From contig JAKPAB010000032.1 in NCBI GenBank assembly GCA_029779695.1, positions 1 through 33,667 on the forward strand: DNA of 33,667 bases, given 5' to 3'. The translations under genes and the position numbers were made by a program. Source of the DNA: Bacillota bacterium (GTDB lineage Bacteria; Bacillota; Clostridia; Lachnospirales; Lachnospiraceae). Positions 26,401-33,667 of this stretch are shown here, piece by piece (position 1 is the stretch's first letter; each line of letters opens with the position of its first letter). Under the pieces are notes generated by a model, which saw nothing but the letters and a program-made list of their open reading frames with translations, did not search any database and was not told the origin of the DNA.

Positions 26401-29058
26401 TTACAGCAATTCCCCGTATTTTTTTACAAAAGAATTCTTTGCCATAGATGCCACAAAGGAGTAAGCCAGAACTACAACTATTATATATGCGAAGTACAAT
26501 ACGCCCAACTTCTGAGGTCCTGCTCCGAATCCAATAAATACAGCCAAACAGGTACTTGCTGCAATTCCGCAGCCAGTTAATAGATACACGGCCTTAGAAG
26601 CATTGCTCTGAATGATCGGAATATGCTTGGTACGAAGAGTATGTATTACCATAGACTGGGTCCACTGAGACTCTACGAACCATCCGGCCTGGAAAAGTGC
26701 CGCAAATGCCAGCTGTTTAGTAGGATCAAGAGTAGAATACGATCCATTAAATGCTAATGGACAGATGATAAAGAACATAAACAAGTATGTTGAAATATCA
26801 AATATTGAACTTGTAGGTCCGATCCTAAGCATAAACTTCCCAATGGAATTTGCATCCCACTTTCTAGGTACCTTTAGGTAATCCTCATCTACATTGTCGA
26901 ATGGAAGTGCCAAACATGAAATATCATAGATCAAATTCAATATTAATAACTGTACCGGCATCATCGGTAGAAATGGAAGGAAAATGCTAGCAGCCAGGAT
27001 AGAAAACATATTACCAAAATTACTGCTTGCTGTGATCTTAATATATTTTATCGTATTGGCATAAGTCCTTCTGCCCTCGATCAGTCCGTTTTCCAGAACA
27101 TTCAAATCCTTCTCTGTAAGTATAATATCAGCAGATTCCTTGGCTATATCCACTGCACTATCAACTGATATTCCTACATCTGACGCCTTCATAGCTGATG
27201 CATCATTAATGCCATCACCCATAAAACCAACTGTGTGATTTCTTCTTAGTACTGATACGATCCTTGTCTTTTGATCAGGACTAAGCTTTGCAAATACATT
27301 GATATTCTCTACCTTTTCAGCAAGCTCTTCATCTGACATTTCAGCAATTTCAGAGCCTAAGAGCATTCTGTCAGCATTGATACCAACTTCCTTGCAAACG
27401 TGTCTGGATGTAGCATCATTATCTCCGGTAAGTATCTTTACATTGACACCATATTCATGAAGCCTATTAATTGCCTGTGGAGCTGTAGATTTTGGTGGAT
27501 CAAAGAATGCCAGATATCCTAACAGCACCATATCCTTTTCCATTAATAAGTTTTCTTCATTCTCATCAACGGCTGTTTTGTGTGCAATACCTATTACGCG
27601 AAATCCCTTGGCATTATATTCATTGACCTTCTTCATGACGATATTTTTCATATCTTCTGAGAGAGGCGCTATCTCACCTTCGTATTCTGCATAGGCGCAT
27701 ACACCTATCATTTCCTCCACAGCTCCCTTGGTAATGAGCTGTCTCTTGCCCGTCTGATCCTCAACCACAACGCTCATACGACGTCTGTTAAAATCAAATG
27801 GTATCTCGTCAACGATCTTATATTTATCACATAAGGGCTTTAATTCGTCTTCGTCAGCATGGCGTATTATAGCTATGTCCATTAGGTTTTTTAAACCAGT
27901 TTGAAAATAGCTGTTTAGGAATGCATGCTTTAATACACGTATATCCTCATCACCCGTAATATTGCAGTGAAACTCCAATGCTATATGATCTTCCGTTAAT
28001 GTTCCTGTTTTATCTGTGCATAGAACATCCATTGCACCCAGGTTCTGAATAGCACTTAGATTTTTTATAATTACTTTTTTGGCTGACATAACAACAGCGC
28101 TTTTTGCCAGATTCGCAGATACTATCATCGGAAGCATCTCCGGTGTCAGTCCTACAGCCACAGACAGCGCAAAAAGAAGAGCATTGATCCATCTATTATC
28201 CCCTGGTTTAAATACACCATTTATTATGAATACCGTAGGCGCCATTACAAGTATAAACTTAATAAGCATCCATGATACTTTATTGATCCCTATATCAAAG
28301 CTGGTATTTTCCTTCTTCTCGCTTAGCTTACCAGCAATTCCTCCAAAAATAGTGTCTTTGCCTGTACATATTACTATAGCTTGGGCCGAACCGCTTACTA
28401 CGTTAGTTCCCATAAAAGATATATTACAGCACTCTATCGGAGCTGTAACTGATGTATCATCCAATTCTACAAACTTTTCCACCGGGAGACTCTCTCCGGT
28501 TAAGCTTGCCTGATTGACGAACAGATTTTTCACCTGTATCATTCTTACATCCGCCGGTATCATATCGCCGGAAGACAGTAATAATCTATCCCCTACAGCC
28601 AAATCATCAAAAGAGCATTCCTCCTCTTTCCCGCTTCTTATTACAGTAGCCGTGTTCTTTACCATATCTGATAGTTTCTCTGCTGCTTTTTCTGATTTGT
28701 ACTCCTGTATAAATGTCATGATTCCACTTATCATAACCATTGATACAACCATAACTACAGTTATGTAATTTTTTTCTCCCACAGGGGGCAAAAGTATATC
28801 TGTAAAAAGGGAAATCCCCGCTAATACTAATAATACTATGGTGAACGGGGTCACAAATGATAAGAATAACTTTTTTAAGACGCTATCCTTTTTTTTCTTA
28901 GCTATGGCATTAGAGCCGTATTTGATTCTTGATTCTTCTGCTTGTTCTGCACTTAATCCGCTGTCTACTAGTTCGTACTCTTTAAACAGCTCATATCTTT
29001 TTAGCTTTGCTGCATCTAGAATTCTAGATGAAGCTTTCATGTTTCCTGTATTTTTCAT
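26401..29058 (-). CDS. mgtA: MgtA-type (P3B) Mg2+-translocating P-type ATPase
   Basis: MgtA-family ATPases import Mg2+ at the expense of ATP. I place the start at 29058 (MKNTGN...), seven bases after AAGGAG; the longer frame adds 25 residues with no binding site. The 885 residues have the P-type layout: N-terminal cytoplasmic tail, two membrane pairs, actuator domain with SLTGESLPVEK, the VGLTPEMLPMIV helix, phosphorylated Asp349 in CTDKTGTLT, the FDFNRRRMSV nucleotide-binding segment, hinge MGDGINDASA, then six C-terminal helices with SSNFGN and PFDNVDEDYLKVPRKW. The last segments are specific for MgtA/MgtB rather than Ca2+ or heavy-metal pumps. Expression should be controlled by the NiCo-like riboswitch and terminator upstream, which is unexpected for an Mg2+ importer. 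Confidence 0.92.
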   Translation of the reverse strand: MKNTGNMKASSRILDAAKLKRYELFKEYELVDSGLSAEQAEESRIKYGSNAIAKKKKDSVLKKLFLSFVTPFTIVLLVLAGISLFTDILLPPVGEKNYITVVMVVSMVMISGIMTFIQEYKSEKAAEKLSDMVKNTATVIRSGKEEECSFDDLAVGDRLLLSSGDMIPADVRMIQVKNLFVNQASLTGESLPVEKFVELDDTSVTAPIECCNISFMGTNVVSGSAQAIVICTGKDTIFGGIAGKLSEKKENTSFDIGINKVSWMLIKFILVMAPTVFIINGVFKPGDNRWINALLFALSVAVGLTPEMLPMIVSANLAKSAVVMSAKKVIIKNLSAIQNLGAMDVLCTDKTGTLTEDHIALEFHCNITGDEDIRVLKHAFLNSYFQTGLKNLMDIAIIRHADEDELKPLCDKYKIVDEIPFDFNRRRMSVVVEDQTGKRQLITKGAVEEMIGVCAYAEYEGEIAPLSEDMKNIVMKKVNEYNAKGFRVIGIAHKTAVDENEENLLMEKDMVLLGYLAFFDPPKSTAPQAINRLHEYGVNVKILTGDNDATSRHVCKEVGINADRMLLGSEIAEMSDEELAEKVENINVFAKLSPDQKTRIVSVLRRNHTVGFMGDGINDASAMKASDVGISVDSAVDIAKESADIILTEKDLNVLENGLIEGRRTYANTIKYIKITASSNFGNMFSILAASIFLPFLPMMPVQLLILNLIYDISCLALPFDNVDEDYLKVPRKWDANSIGKFMLRIGPTSSIFDISTYLFMFFIICPLAFNGSYSTLDPTKQLAFAALFQAGWFVESQWTQSMVIHTLRTKHIPIIQSNASKAVYLLTGCGIAASTCLAVFIGFGAGPQKLGVLYFAYIIVVVLAYSFVASMAKNSFVKKYGELL

Positions 29059-29194
29059 TGCCATTCTCCTTGCGCATATAAAAATAATGTGCAAAGTTTG
29101 TCTGATAAATGGATAAATCCTATGAATCAACACAATCTCTTATACCGCACGTTCCAACTACGCATCTTCTTATAAAGACCAACCTTATCCTGAC

Positions 29195-29234
29195 AAAAAA
29201 ACACCTGTAGGGCATACAACTGTCCCACAGATGT
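29195..29234 (-). terminator. riboswitch expression platform (intrinsic terminator)
   Basis: ACAUCUGUGGG (29224-29234) pairs with CCCUACAGGUGU (29201-29212) in minus-strand RNA, 11 bp with two G-U, followed by seven U (29201-29195). The 5' arm is the conserved 3' end of the aptamer (CAUCUGUGGGACAG), so a ligand-bound aptamer and this terminator exclude one another, giving an ON switch. The 136 nt between it and the ATPase gene show nothing further that I can identify except a short GGATTTATCC palindrome. Confidence 0.85.
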
Positions 29235-29306
29235 GAAAATGCACTCCGTTGCCGGTTGTTAAACGGCCCGGCCCTTGCCTCCATCTCGGTAGAGCCTGCT
29301 ATGTTC
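29212..29306 (-). ncRNA. NiCo (czcD-motif) riboswitch aptamer
   Basis: The minus-strand RNA contains, in order, AGCAGGC (29293-29299 region), a P2 hairpin CUCUA-CCGAGA-UGGAG, GCCGGGC leading into P3 (GCCGUU-UAAC-AACCGGC, one bulged C), the conserved GGCAAC, a P4 hairpin GGAGUG-CAUUUU-CACAUCU and GUGGGACAG (29220-29228). These blocks and their order match the NiCo/czcD riboswitch as I remember it, especially GCAGGC, GCCGGGC...GGCAAC and CACAUCUGUGGGACAG. The outer P1 stem is weak by eye. The class was described for Co2+ and Ni2+, and later work argued for Fe2+. The rest of the 460-bp gap between mgtA and the next gene holds two divergent promoters and the terminator; a 102-codon open frame through it is not a gene. 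Confidence 0.82.
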
Positions 29307-29372
29307 GTACTGTTATCTAGCACACCGATAACGATAAATCGGAATGTAATACAGTGCAAAGAAGATACAGTC

Positions 29373-29401
29373 AGTATGAATATTACCTTCAAAATTGTCA
29401 A
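29373..29401 (-). promoter_or_regulatory. promoter of the riboswitch-mgtA unit
   Basis: A perfect TTGACA (29396-29401) and CATACT (29373-29378, 4 of 6) are 17 bp apart on the minus strand. Start near 29366 gives a leader of about 310 nt, with about 55 nt before the aptamer core. Confidence 0.6.
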
Positions 29402-29439
29402 CACAAACATTTTCGGGTAGTATTCCATCGCCTAGTACG

Positions 29440-29468
29440 TTGACGATTACTCATCTATAAGTTATGCT
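29440..29468 (+). promoter_or_regulatory. promoter of the hydroxyacyl-CoA dehydrogenase gene
   Basis: TTGACG (29440-29445) and TATGCT (29463-29468) are 17 bp apart on the plus strand, divergent from the riboswitch promoter. A start near 29475 leaves a leader of about 44 nt containing the strong GGAGG. Confidence 0.55.
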
Positions 29469-29518
29469 TAGGTCTGATCACAATATATAAAATATATTAT
29501 TAAGTAGGAGGGTTTTAT

Positions 29519-30460
29519 ATGAAAAACGTTGTTGTTGCAGGTGGCGGTGTACTGGGCAGTCAGATAGCCTTTCAGTCAGCTTACTGTGGATTCGATGTAA
29601 CTATATGGCTCAGAAGTGAGGGAAGCATCACTCGTACTCAGCCTAAATTGGATCATTTAAGAGATACTTATATAGAAGTAATCGAAAAAATGGATACTCC
29701 AGAGGGCAAGACCCCTGAGAATTGGGCTATGGGCATAGCAGACTATGATACTTTTGACAAAGAAGCCTGCCTCGCCAAGGTAGAAAAGGCTTATGCCGGC
29801 ATCAAGCTGGAACTGGATATGGCCAAGGCTGTTTCTGACGCAGATCTGGTAATTGAATCTATGGCCGAAAAAGAAGATGAAAAAATCGCCTTCTACCAGA
29901 AGCTCGCTCCTCTTCTTCCAGAAAAGACCATTCTTGTAACTAATTCTTCAACTATGCTTCCATCAAAATTTGCAAAGTACACAGGTCGCCCTGAGAAGTA
30001 CTTATCTCTTCATTTTGCCAATTCTATATGGCAGAAAAACACCGCCGAGATAATGGTTCAGGATAAAACTGATACCGCATATTTCGATCAGATCCTGGAA
30101 TTTGCCAAGGATATCAGAATGATACCCCTTCCTGTTCGTAAGGAAAAATCTGGATATCTGCTTAATTCCATGCTGATCCCTCTTTTATTCTCAGGAATGG
30201 ATCTGTATGTAAACGGAGTTTCTGATCCGGAAAGCATAGATATAGCATGGGTTCATGGCACAGGCTCGCCTAAGGGTCCCTTCCAGATACTGGATACTGT
30301 AGGTCTGACAACTGCATATAACATTGTCCAGATGTATGTCAAGATTCCTTCTTTCCTGGCTCCCTATAATTTCAAAGGTATGTCCAAGATGCTGAAAGAA
30401 TACATCGACCAGGGCAAGCTCGGAATGTCCTCCGGTGAAGGTTTTTATAAATATAATTAA
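29519..30460 (+). CDS. 3-hydroxyacyl-CoA dehydrogenase family protein
   Basis: The 313 residues match NAD-dependent 3-hydroxyacyl-CoA dehydrogenases, which oxidise 3-hydroxyacyl-CoA or run in reverse in butyrate formation. The Rossmann motif AGGGVLG is at 7-13. The catalytic pair is kept: His165 in LHFANS and Glu177 exactly twelve residues on. The usual HFxNP has become HFANS and the protein is about 30 residues longer than Hbd, with the extra part around 45-100. The C-terminal domain keeps GYLLNSMLIP, GSPKGPFQILD and GEGFYKY. GGAGG lies 7 nt before the ATG. It is a single-gene unit with its own promoter and terminator and no thiolase or crotonase neighbour, so the substrate cannot be inferred. 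Confidence 0.85.
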   Translation: MKNVVVAGGGVLGSQIAFQSAYCGFDVTIWLRSEGSITRTQPKLDHLRDTYIEVIEKMDTPEGKTPENWAMGIADYDTFDKEACLAKVEKAYAGIKLELDMAKAVSDADLVIESMAEKEDEKIAFYQKLAPLLPEKTILVTNSSTMLPSKFAKYTGRPEKYLSLHFANSIWQKNTAEIMVQDKTDTAYFDQILEFAKDIRMIPLPVRKEKSGYLLNSMLIPLLFSGMDLYVNGVSDPESIDIAWVHGTGSPKGPFQILDTVGLTTAYNIVQMYVKIPSFLAPYNFKGMSKMLKEYIDQGKLGMSSGEGFYKYN

Positions 30461-30525
30461 CATAAATATATTTAATTTAAATCAAGTATGATCAATACTA
30501 ATCAAATAAAATAATTTCTATCAAT

Positions 30526-30570
30526 AAAAAGATACTGCATGGATCGTTTAAATCTATGCAGTATCTTTTT
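30526..30570. terminator. bidirectional terminator between convergent genes
   Basis: AAAAAGATACTGCAT (30526-30540) and ATGCAGTATCTTTTT (30556-30570) are perfect 15-base complements around a 15-base loop, with T-runs on both strands. It serves the dehydrogenase gene on the plus strand and can serve the diguanylate cyclase gene on the minus strand. The remaining sequence of the 210-bp gap is AT-rich with a short direct repeat of TTTCAATCCATA near 30600-30620. Confidence 0.88.
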
Positions 30571-30670
30571 GAATTTATATAACTAGTAACAATCAGTATT
30601 TCAATCCATATTTCAATCCATACTCTAAATTGATATCATATACGACTTCATATAATAATAGTAATTATCA

Positions 30671-31843
30671 TTAATTCTCCCTAGAATTAATGTGAGTTCT
30701 ATGCCATTCACGTTTTCTATCATATAACATTTTATCTGCTTCTCCAATAGCTACATCCACATTCGATTCCGGATGGCGACATACGAAATAGCCGCAGCTG
30801 GCTGAAATAAAATATCCCTCTCCCATGCCTTCCGGAACCCTTTTTGCATCTTGAAGCATGATTTCCAGATCCTTGATGACATCCTCAGGATCGATATCCA
30901 CACCATCGATTACGAAGCAGAATTCATCGCCTGCATACCGAGCAATAAATGCATTATATTTTAATGACATTTTTCTAAGTACCCCAGCAAAACTTCGAAG
31001 CGCATTATCTCCCTCGACATGCCCATACATATCATTGACCTGTTTAAATCTATTGATATCCATGATATAAAATATAACAGGCCTTTCCTCTGATGCATTT
31101 TTGAGACGTTCATCTAGGAACTTCAGCAATCGTCTCCTATTATTCAGTCCCGTCAGCGAATCATCGTATATCTGCATGCCCTGTACAGTCAGAAATAGCA
31201 TATTGATAACCATAAACTCATTTAGCACAAATATAGGAGTACCTGGAAGAATCACCTGAACAGCTCCAGGCACAAGTATCAAAAGATACAAAATATACCT
31301 CATGTACTTCTTTCTTTGATATTTGGAATGTGATTGAATTGCTTTTCCTATTGCCGCAAGTGTAGGAATAAGAATATAAAAAGAGTCAACTATCCAGGGG
31401 ATCCATTCTAATGGTCCATGTTTGCATTGTCCTGTTTTATCAATGTAGATAACACATCCTGTAATGATAGAAGACACCTCAAGCACAATCAATGCAACAA
31501 TTGGAACCTTCATAATTATATTGAAGCTCTTCTTATTCGCCATTTCAGGATGTATCTTGGTTTCTAAATATAGACACCAAAAATAGCATGAAAGTGCGAT
31601 AAATATATAATCTCCAAGATTACCTATCAGGTTGAGGATAGGTAGAGGATGAATGATCTGATACTTAACTGATGCCCAAAACATATCACTAATGATCAAC
31701 CCAAAGTATGTATATATAATATACTTCAGCTGTTTTACTTCATGTTCAGAGCCCATACTACTATCCAGCCGCATTAAAATCGTAAGTGAAAACATCAGAC
31801 AATAGAATTCTGACATAACATACAAAATATATTCAAAATGCAT
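30671..31843 (-). CDS. membrane-bound GGDEF diguanylate cyclase
   Basis: The protein makes c-di-GMP from two GTP. I choose the ATG at 31843 because AGGAGG lies 5 nt upstream; the longer frame adds ten residues. Of 390 residues, the first about 225 form six to seven hydrophobic segments, probably a membrane sensor domain of unknown ligand, and about 226-390 are a GGDEF domain. The active-site motif is AGDEF (304-308), with DINRFKQVND and Asp262 for metal binding. The inhibitory I-site RxxD, expected at 295-298, reads KYNA, so product feedback at that site is unlikely. It diverges from the Crp/Fnr gene across 242 bp; a functional link is not shown. Confidence 0.9.
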   Translation of the reverse strand: MHFEYILYVMSEFYCLMFSLTILMRLDSSMGSEHEVKQLKYIIYTYFGLIISDMFWASVKYQIIHPLPILNLIGNLGDYIFIALSCYFWCLYLETKIHPEMANKKSFNIIMKVPIVALIVLEVSSIITGCVIYIDKTGQCKHGPLEWIPWIVDSFYILIPTLAAIGKAIQSHSKYQRKKYMRYILYLLILVPGAVQVILPGTPIFVLNEFMVINMLFLTVQGMQIYDDSLTGLNNRRRLLKFLDERLKNASEERPVIFYIMDINRFKQVNDMYGHVEGDNALRSFAGVLRKMSLKYNAFIARYAGDEFCFVIDGVDIDPEDVIKDLEIMLQDAKRVPEGMGEGYFISASCGYFVCRHPESNVDVAIGEADKMLYDRKREWHRTHINSREN

Positions 31844-31978
31844 GTCTTCCTCCTCATTTGCAACATATATCATAAATGTGGTAGCAGAGTATTGTATAAT
31901 AGCATTGTGTCCTTCACAAGCATATTATACATGTTGTTTCGACATTTTTATATTAAAATTTATAACAATACAATTATT

Positions 31979-32011
31979 AATAGAGTTTCATTAGGTATTG
32001 GAAACTCTATT
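31979..32011. repeat. 11-bp inverted repeat between the GGDEF and Crp/Fnr genes
   Basis: AATAGAGTTTC (31979-31989) and GAAACTCTATT (32001-32011) are perfect complements around an 11-base spacer, 75 bp before the Crp/Fnr start. It may be an operator or a leader hairpin. It does not resemble the TTGAT-N4-ATCAA site of Fnr; a direct repeat of TTGAT lies just after it. Upstream DNA to 31844 is AT-rich without a clear promoter. Confidence 0.5.
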
Positions 32012-32085
32012 TGATACTGCTTGATCTCTAACTTTAATTTTATAAATAAACTGGATGATAATAGATATAAAAATAAGGAGAATAT

Positions 32086-32763
32086 ATGCTTAATCAAATA
32101 GACCAGAAACTTCTTCAAAACAGTTTACCCTTCTGGAGCAAACTGTCACCGGATGAGACCGCTCTCCTATATTCCGGTTCCAGATCCATACATTTTTCAA
32201 AGGGTCAGTCTCTATATCGCGGTGATATGGAGTGTGCCGGAGTTCTCATCATGAAAAGTGGTAGTATTCGTGTATATATAACATCTGAGGAAGGACGCGA
32301 AGTAACTCTTTACATACTGGATTCCGGAGATATATGCATTTTCTCAGCTTCATGTGTGTTGGAATCCATTGATTTTGATGTTTCCATTGATGCGAAGTCC
32401 GATTGCGATATTCTTCAGGTCAGTTCCTCAGTCTTTTCCAGTATTTCCTCAAAAAATGTATATGTAGAGCTGTTTTCCTATAAACTGGCTACAGAACGTT
32501 TTTCTGATGTTATGTGGGCTATGCAGCAGATTCTGTTCACAAGTTTCGATAAAAGACTAGCCAGATTCCTAATTGAAGAATCAAAGCGCAGTGACTCTCT
32601 TGATATTTCCATGACCCATGAGCAAATTGCCAAGTACCTTGGCTCTGCAAGAGAAGTTGTATCCAAAATGTTAAAATATTTCTCTCATGAGGGCTATGTG
32701 AGTCTGTCCCGGGGGGGAATCCACATTCTTGATAAGATTGCACTTATTAAGCTGGCACATTGA
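32086..32763 (+). CDS. Crp/Fnr family transcriptional regulator
   Basis: The 225-residue regulator has an N-terminal cyclic-nucleotide-binding-like beta-barrel (about 15-130), a dimer helix (about 135-160) and a C-terminal Crp-type winged helix (about 170-225) with MTHEQIAKYLGSAREVVSKM as the recognition motif. It lacks the N-terminal cysteine cluster of Fnr; its cysteines are Cys50, 84, 90 and 107, and CIFSASC (84-90) is conserved in relatives I remember next to sulfur/CoA oxidoreductases, so thiol sensing is possible. AAGGAG lies 5 nt before the ATG. It converges on the TusA-DsrE gene, a probable target. Confidence 0.9.
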   Translation: MLNQIDQKLLQNSLPFWSKLSPDETALLYSGSRSIHFSKGQSLYRGDMECAGVLIMKSGSIRVYITSEEGREVTLYILDSGDICIFSASCVLESIDFDVSIDAKSDCDILQVSSSVFSSISSKNVYVELFSYKLATERFSDVMWAMQQILFTSFDKRLARFLIEESKRSDSLDISMTHEQIAKYLGSAREVVSKMLKYFSHEGYVSLSRGGIHILDKIALIKLAH

Positions 32764-32772
32764 TATTACAAA

Positions 32773-32810
32773 CCGCCGCCTCTTAGCAAAGATTTGCTCG
32801 GAGACGACGG
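32773..32810 (-). terminator. hairpin terminating the TusA-DsrE gene
   Basis: In minus-strand RNA CCGUCGUCUC (32801-32810) pairs with GAGGCGGCGG (32773-32782), all ten positions with G-U included; an inner AGCAA/UUGCU stem extends it. On the plus strand the same positions would be C-A mismatches, so it acts on the minus strand, about 100 nt beyond the stop of that gene. Only three U follow, so termination may be inefficient. Confidence 0.6.
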
Positions 32811-32913
32811 CACAAACATGAAGTTGAATTCATTATGTAAATTATATATGCAGTTAAATTTTTACATTGAACTATTATCTAGCAAAAGCAAATTGCAATT
32901 TATCAAAACAATA

Positions 32914-33666
32914 TTATACGAACAAATTAACATTGGACTCTTCAGCATCTCCGAGATAAGATGCAACTCCGGCAAACTCTACTCCATCTATCAATTCATC
33001 CTTGGTGATTCCCATAATATCCATAGACATAGTGCAAGCTACCAGACGGATCCCGCTTTTCAATGCATGCTGCATCAATGCCTCCAGCGAATCTACATTT
33101 TTATCCTTCATTACCTTTTTCATCATGGCCGTTCCCATACCGCCCATATTCATTTTAGATAATTTAAGCTTAGATGTTCCTCTAGGCATCATCATTCCGA
33201 ACATACTGTCTATAAAGGGCTTCTTCACCTTGACATTTTCTGTTTTTCTAAGAGCATTCAATCCCCAGAAAGTGAAGAACATAGTTACAGGTCTTCCCAT
33301 AGAGGCAGCACCATTGGCGATGATGAATGATGCCAACACCTTGTCCAGATCACCGCTAAATACTATCAGTGTCTTGCCCTGTGGAAGTTTGACTGAAGTA
33401 TTTTCTGCACCTTGGCTGTTTTTTATAGCATTATTGCAATCAGATTGTAATCCCTTTTTTATGTAGACAATATTCTCTTTGCCGATGCGCTCTTTTTTGA
33501 CCAGAGTATTTCCTGTTCTTCTACACCATGATTCGATGTCTGCAGCAAATCCCATATCAGTTGCCGATACTTTTAGGATTTCCGAATCCTTCATCTCACA
33601 GATAGCCTCATGAACCTTCATAATTGGGCCGGGACACTGTAATCCACAGCAATCCAAGATCTTCAT
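32914..33666 (-). CDS. TusA-DsrE domain protein, probably C-terminal part of a larger oxidoreductase
   Basis: Residues 1-75 are a TusA-like sulfur-carrier domain with the CGLQCPGP signature (active cysteine about 11), and about 95-250 form a DsrE/DsrF-like domain with LIVFSGDLDKVLASFIIANG and the CTMSMDIMGI cysteine segment near the end. This exact pair commonly forms the C-terminus of multidomain FAD-dependent CoA-disulfide reductase/rhodanese fusion proteins in Clostridia. The Met at 33666 is one base from the window edge, so it may be an internal residue and no ribosome binding site can be checked. A role in persulfide or CoA-disulfide handling is inferred. The convergent Crp/Fnr gene supports thiol-related control. 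Confidence 0.82.
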   Translation of the reverse strand: MKILDCCGLQCPGPIMKVHEAICEMKDSEILKVSATDMGFAADIESWCRRTGNTLVKKERIGKENIVYIKKGLQSDCNNAIKNSQGAENTSVKLPQGKTLIVFSGDLDKVLASFIIANGAASMGRPVTMFFTFWGLNALRKTENVKVKKPFIDSMFGMMMPRGTSKLKLSKMNMGGMGTAMMKKVMKDKNVDSLEALMQHALKSGIRLVACTMSMDIMGITKDELIDGVEFAGVASYLGDAEESNVNLFV

Positions 33667-33667
33667 T

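Noticed and set aside
29059-29133. Upstream ATG of the MgtA-type ATPase
   Set aside because: It adds 25 residues with no binding site; AAGGAG lies 7 nt before the ATG at 29058.
29059-29400. M-box (Mg2+) riboswitch, expected for an mgtA leader
   Set aside because: The M-box blocks (AGGTGAGGCTCC, GACGCCAATGGG, AACAG) are absent, while the NiCo blocks are present in order.
29120-29428. A 102-codon open frame on the minus strand upstream of mgtA
   Set aside because: It overlaps the promoter, riboswitch aptamer and terminator, has no ribosome binding site, and its composition follows the RNA structure.
30600-30622. Direct repeat TTTCAATCCATA resembling a CRISPR repeat
   Set aside because: Only two nearly adjacent copies without spacers; no array or cas gene is present.

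Overview
The window looks like chromosome from an anaerobic low-GC Gram-positive bacterium, most likely Lachnospiraceae (Clostridia). The reasons are strong AGGAGG-type ribosome binding sites, AT-rich intergenic DNA with TTGACA/TATAAT-type promoters, a type III glutamine synthetase beside a type I-like one with an ANTAR regulator, a DUF4250 mini-protein, lipoprotein PstS proteins, and a NiCo-class riboswitch. This is inference from gene content; no rRNA or tRNA gene is present. Most genes lie on the minus strand. I saw no IS element, CRISPR array or prophage gene.

Layout. 1-1830: gpmI (cut by the left edge) with its own promoter, and a 59-residue DUF4250 gene. 1865-15528: a glutamine/glutamate block on the minus strand, in transcription order pyrG, gltB, gltD, asnB, glnN (type III GS), a type I GS-like gene and an ANTAR regulator. 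Strong hairpins lie in front of pyrG, gltB, asnB and the GS-like gene. 15780-16384: two small membrane-protein genes. 16470-18622: a LysR regulator divergent from a YeiH/PSE-family transporter. 18628-26167: a complete phosphate module, in transcription order pstS2, pstS1, pstC, pstA, pstB, phoU, phoB, phoR; both pstS genes have the same four-unit Pho-box-like array. 26401-29401: an MgtA-type P-type ATPase behind a long leader carrying a NiCo-like aptamer and a terminator. 29440-30570: a 3-hydroxyacyl-CoA dehydrogenase family gene. 30671-31843: a membrane diguanylate cyclase. 32086-33666: a Crp/Fnr regulator convergent with a TusA-DsrE protein, probably the C-terminal part of a larger sulfur/CoA oxidoreductase cut by the right edge.

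How they work together. gltBD, glnN, asnB and pyrG make or spend glutamine, so the left half is a nitrogen-assimilation locus under transcript-level control. Its most unusual part is the final pair. The type I GS-like protein has lost two of three ligands of the nucleotide-side metal site and several active-site arginines. The neighbouring ANTAR protein has lost its phospho-acceptor aspartate. The two may form a phosphorylation-independent nitrogen sensor and antiterminator rather than an enzyme and a two-component regulator. The other main finding is a riboswitch of the transition-metal (Ni/Co, possibly Fe) class in front of an ATPase of the Mg2+-importer family.
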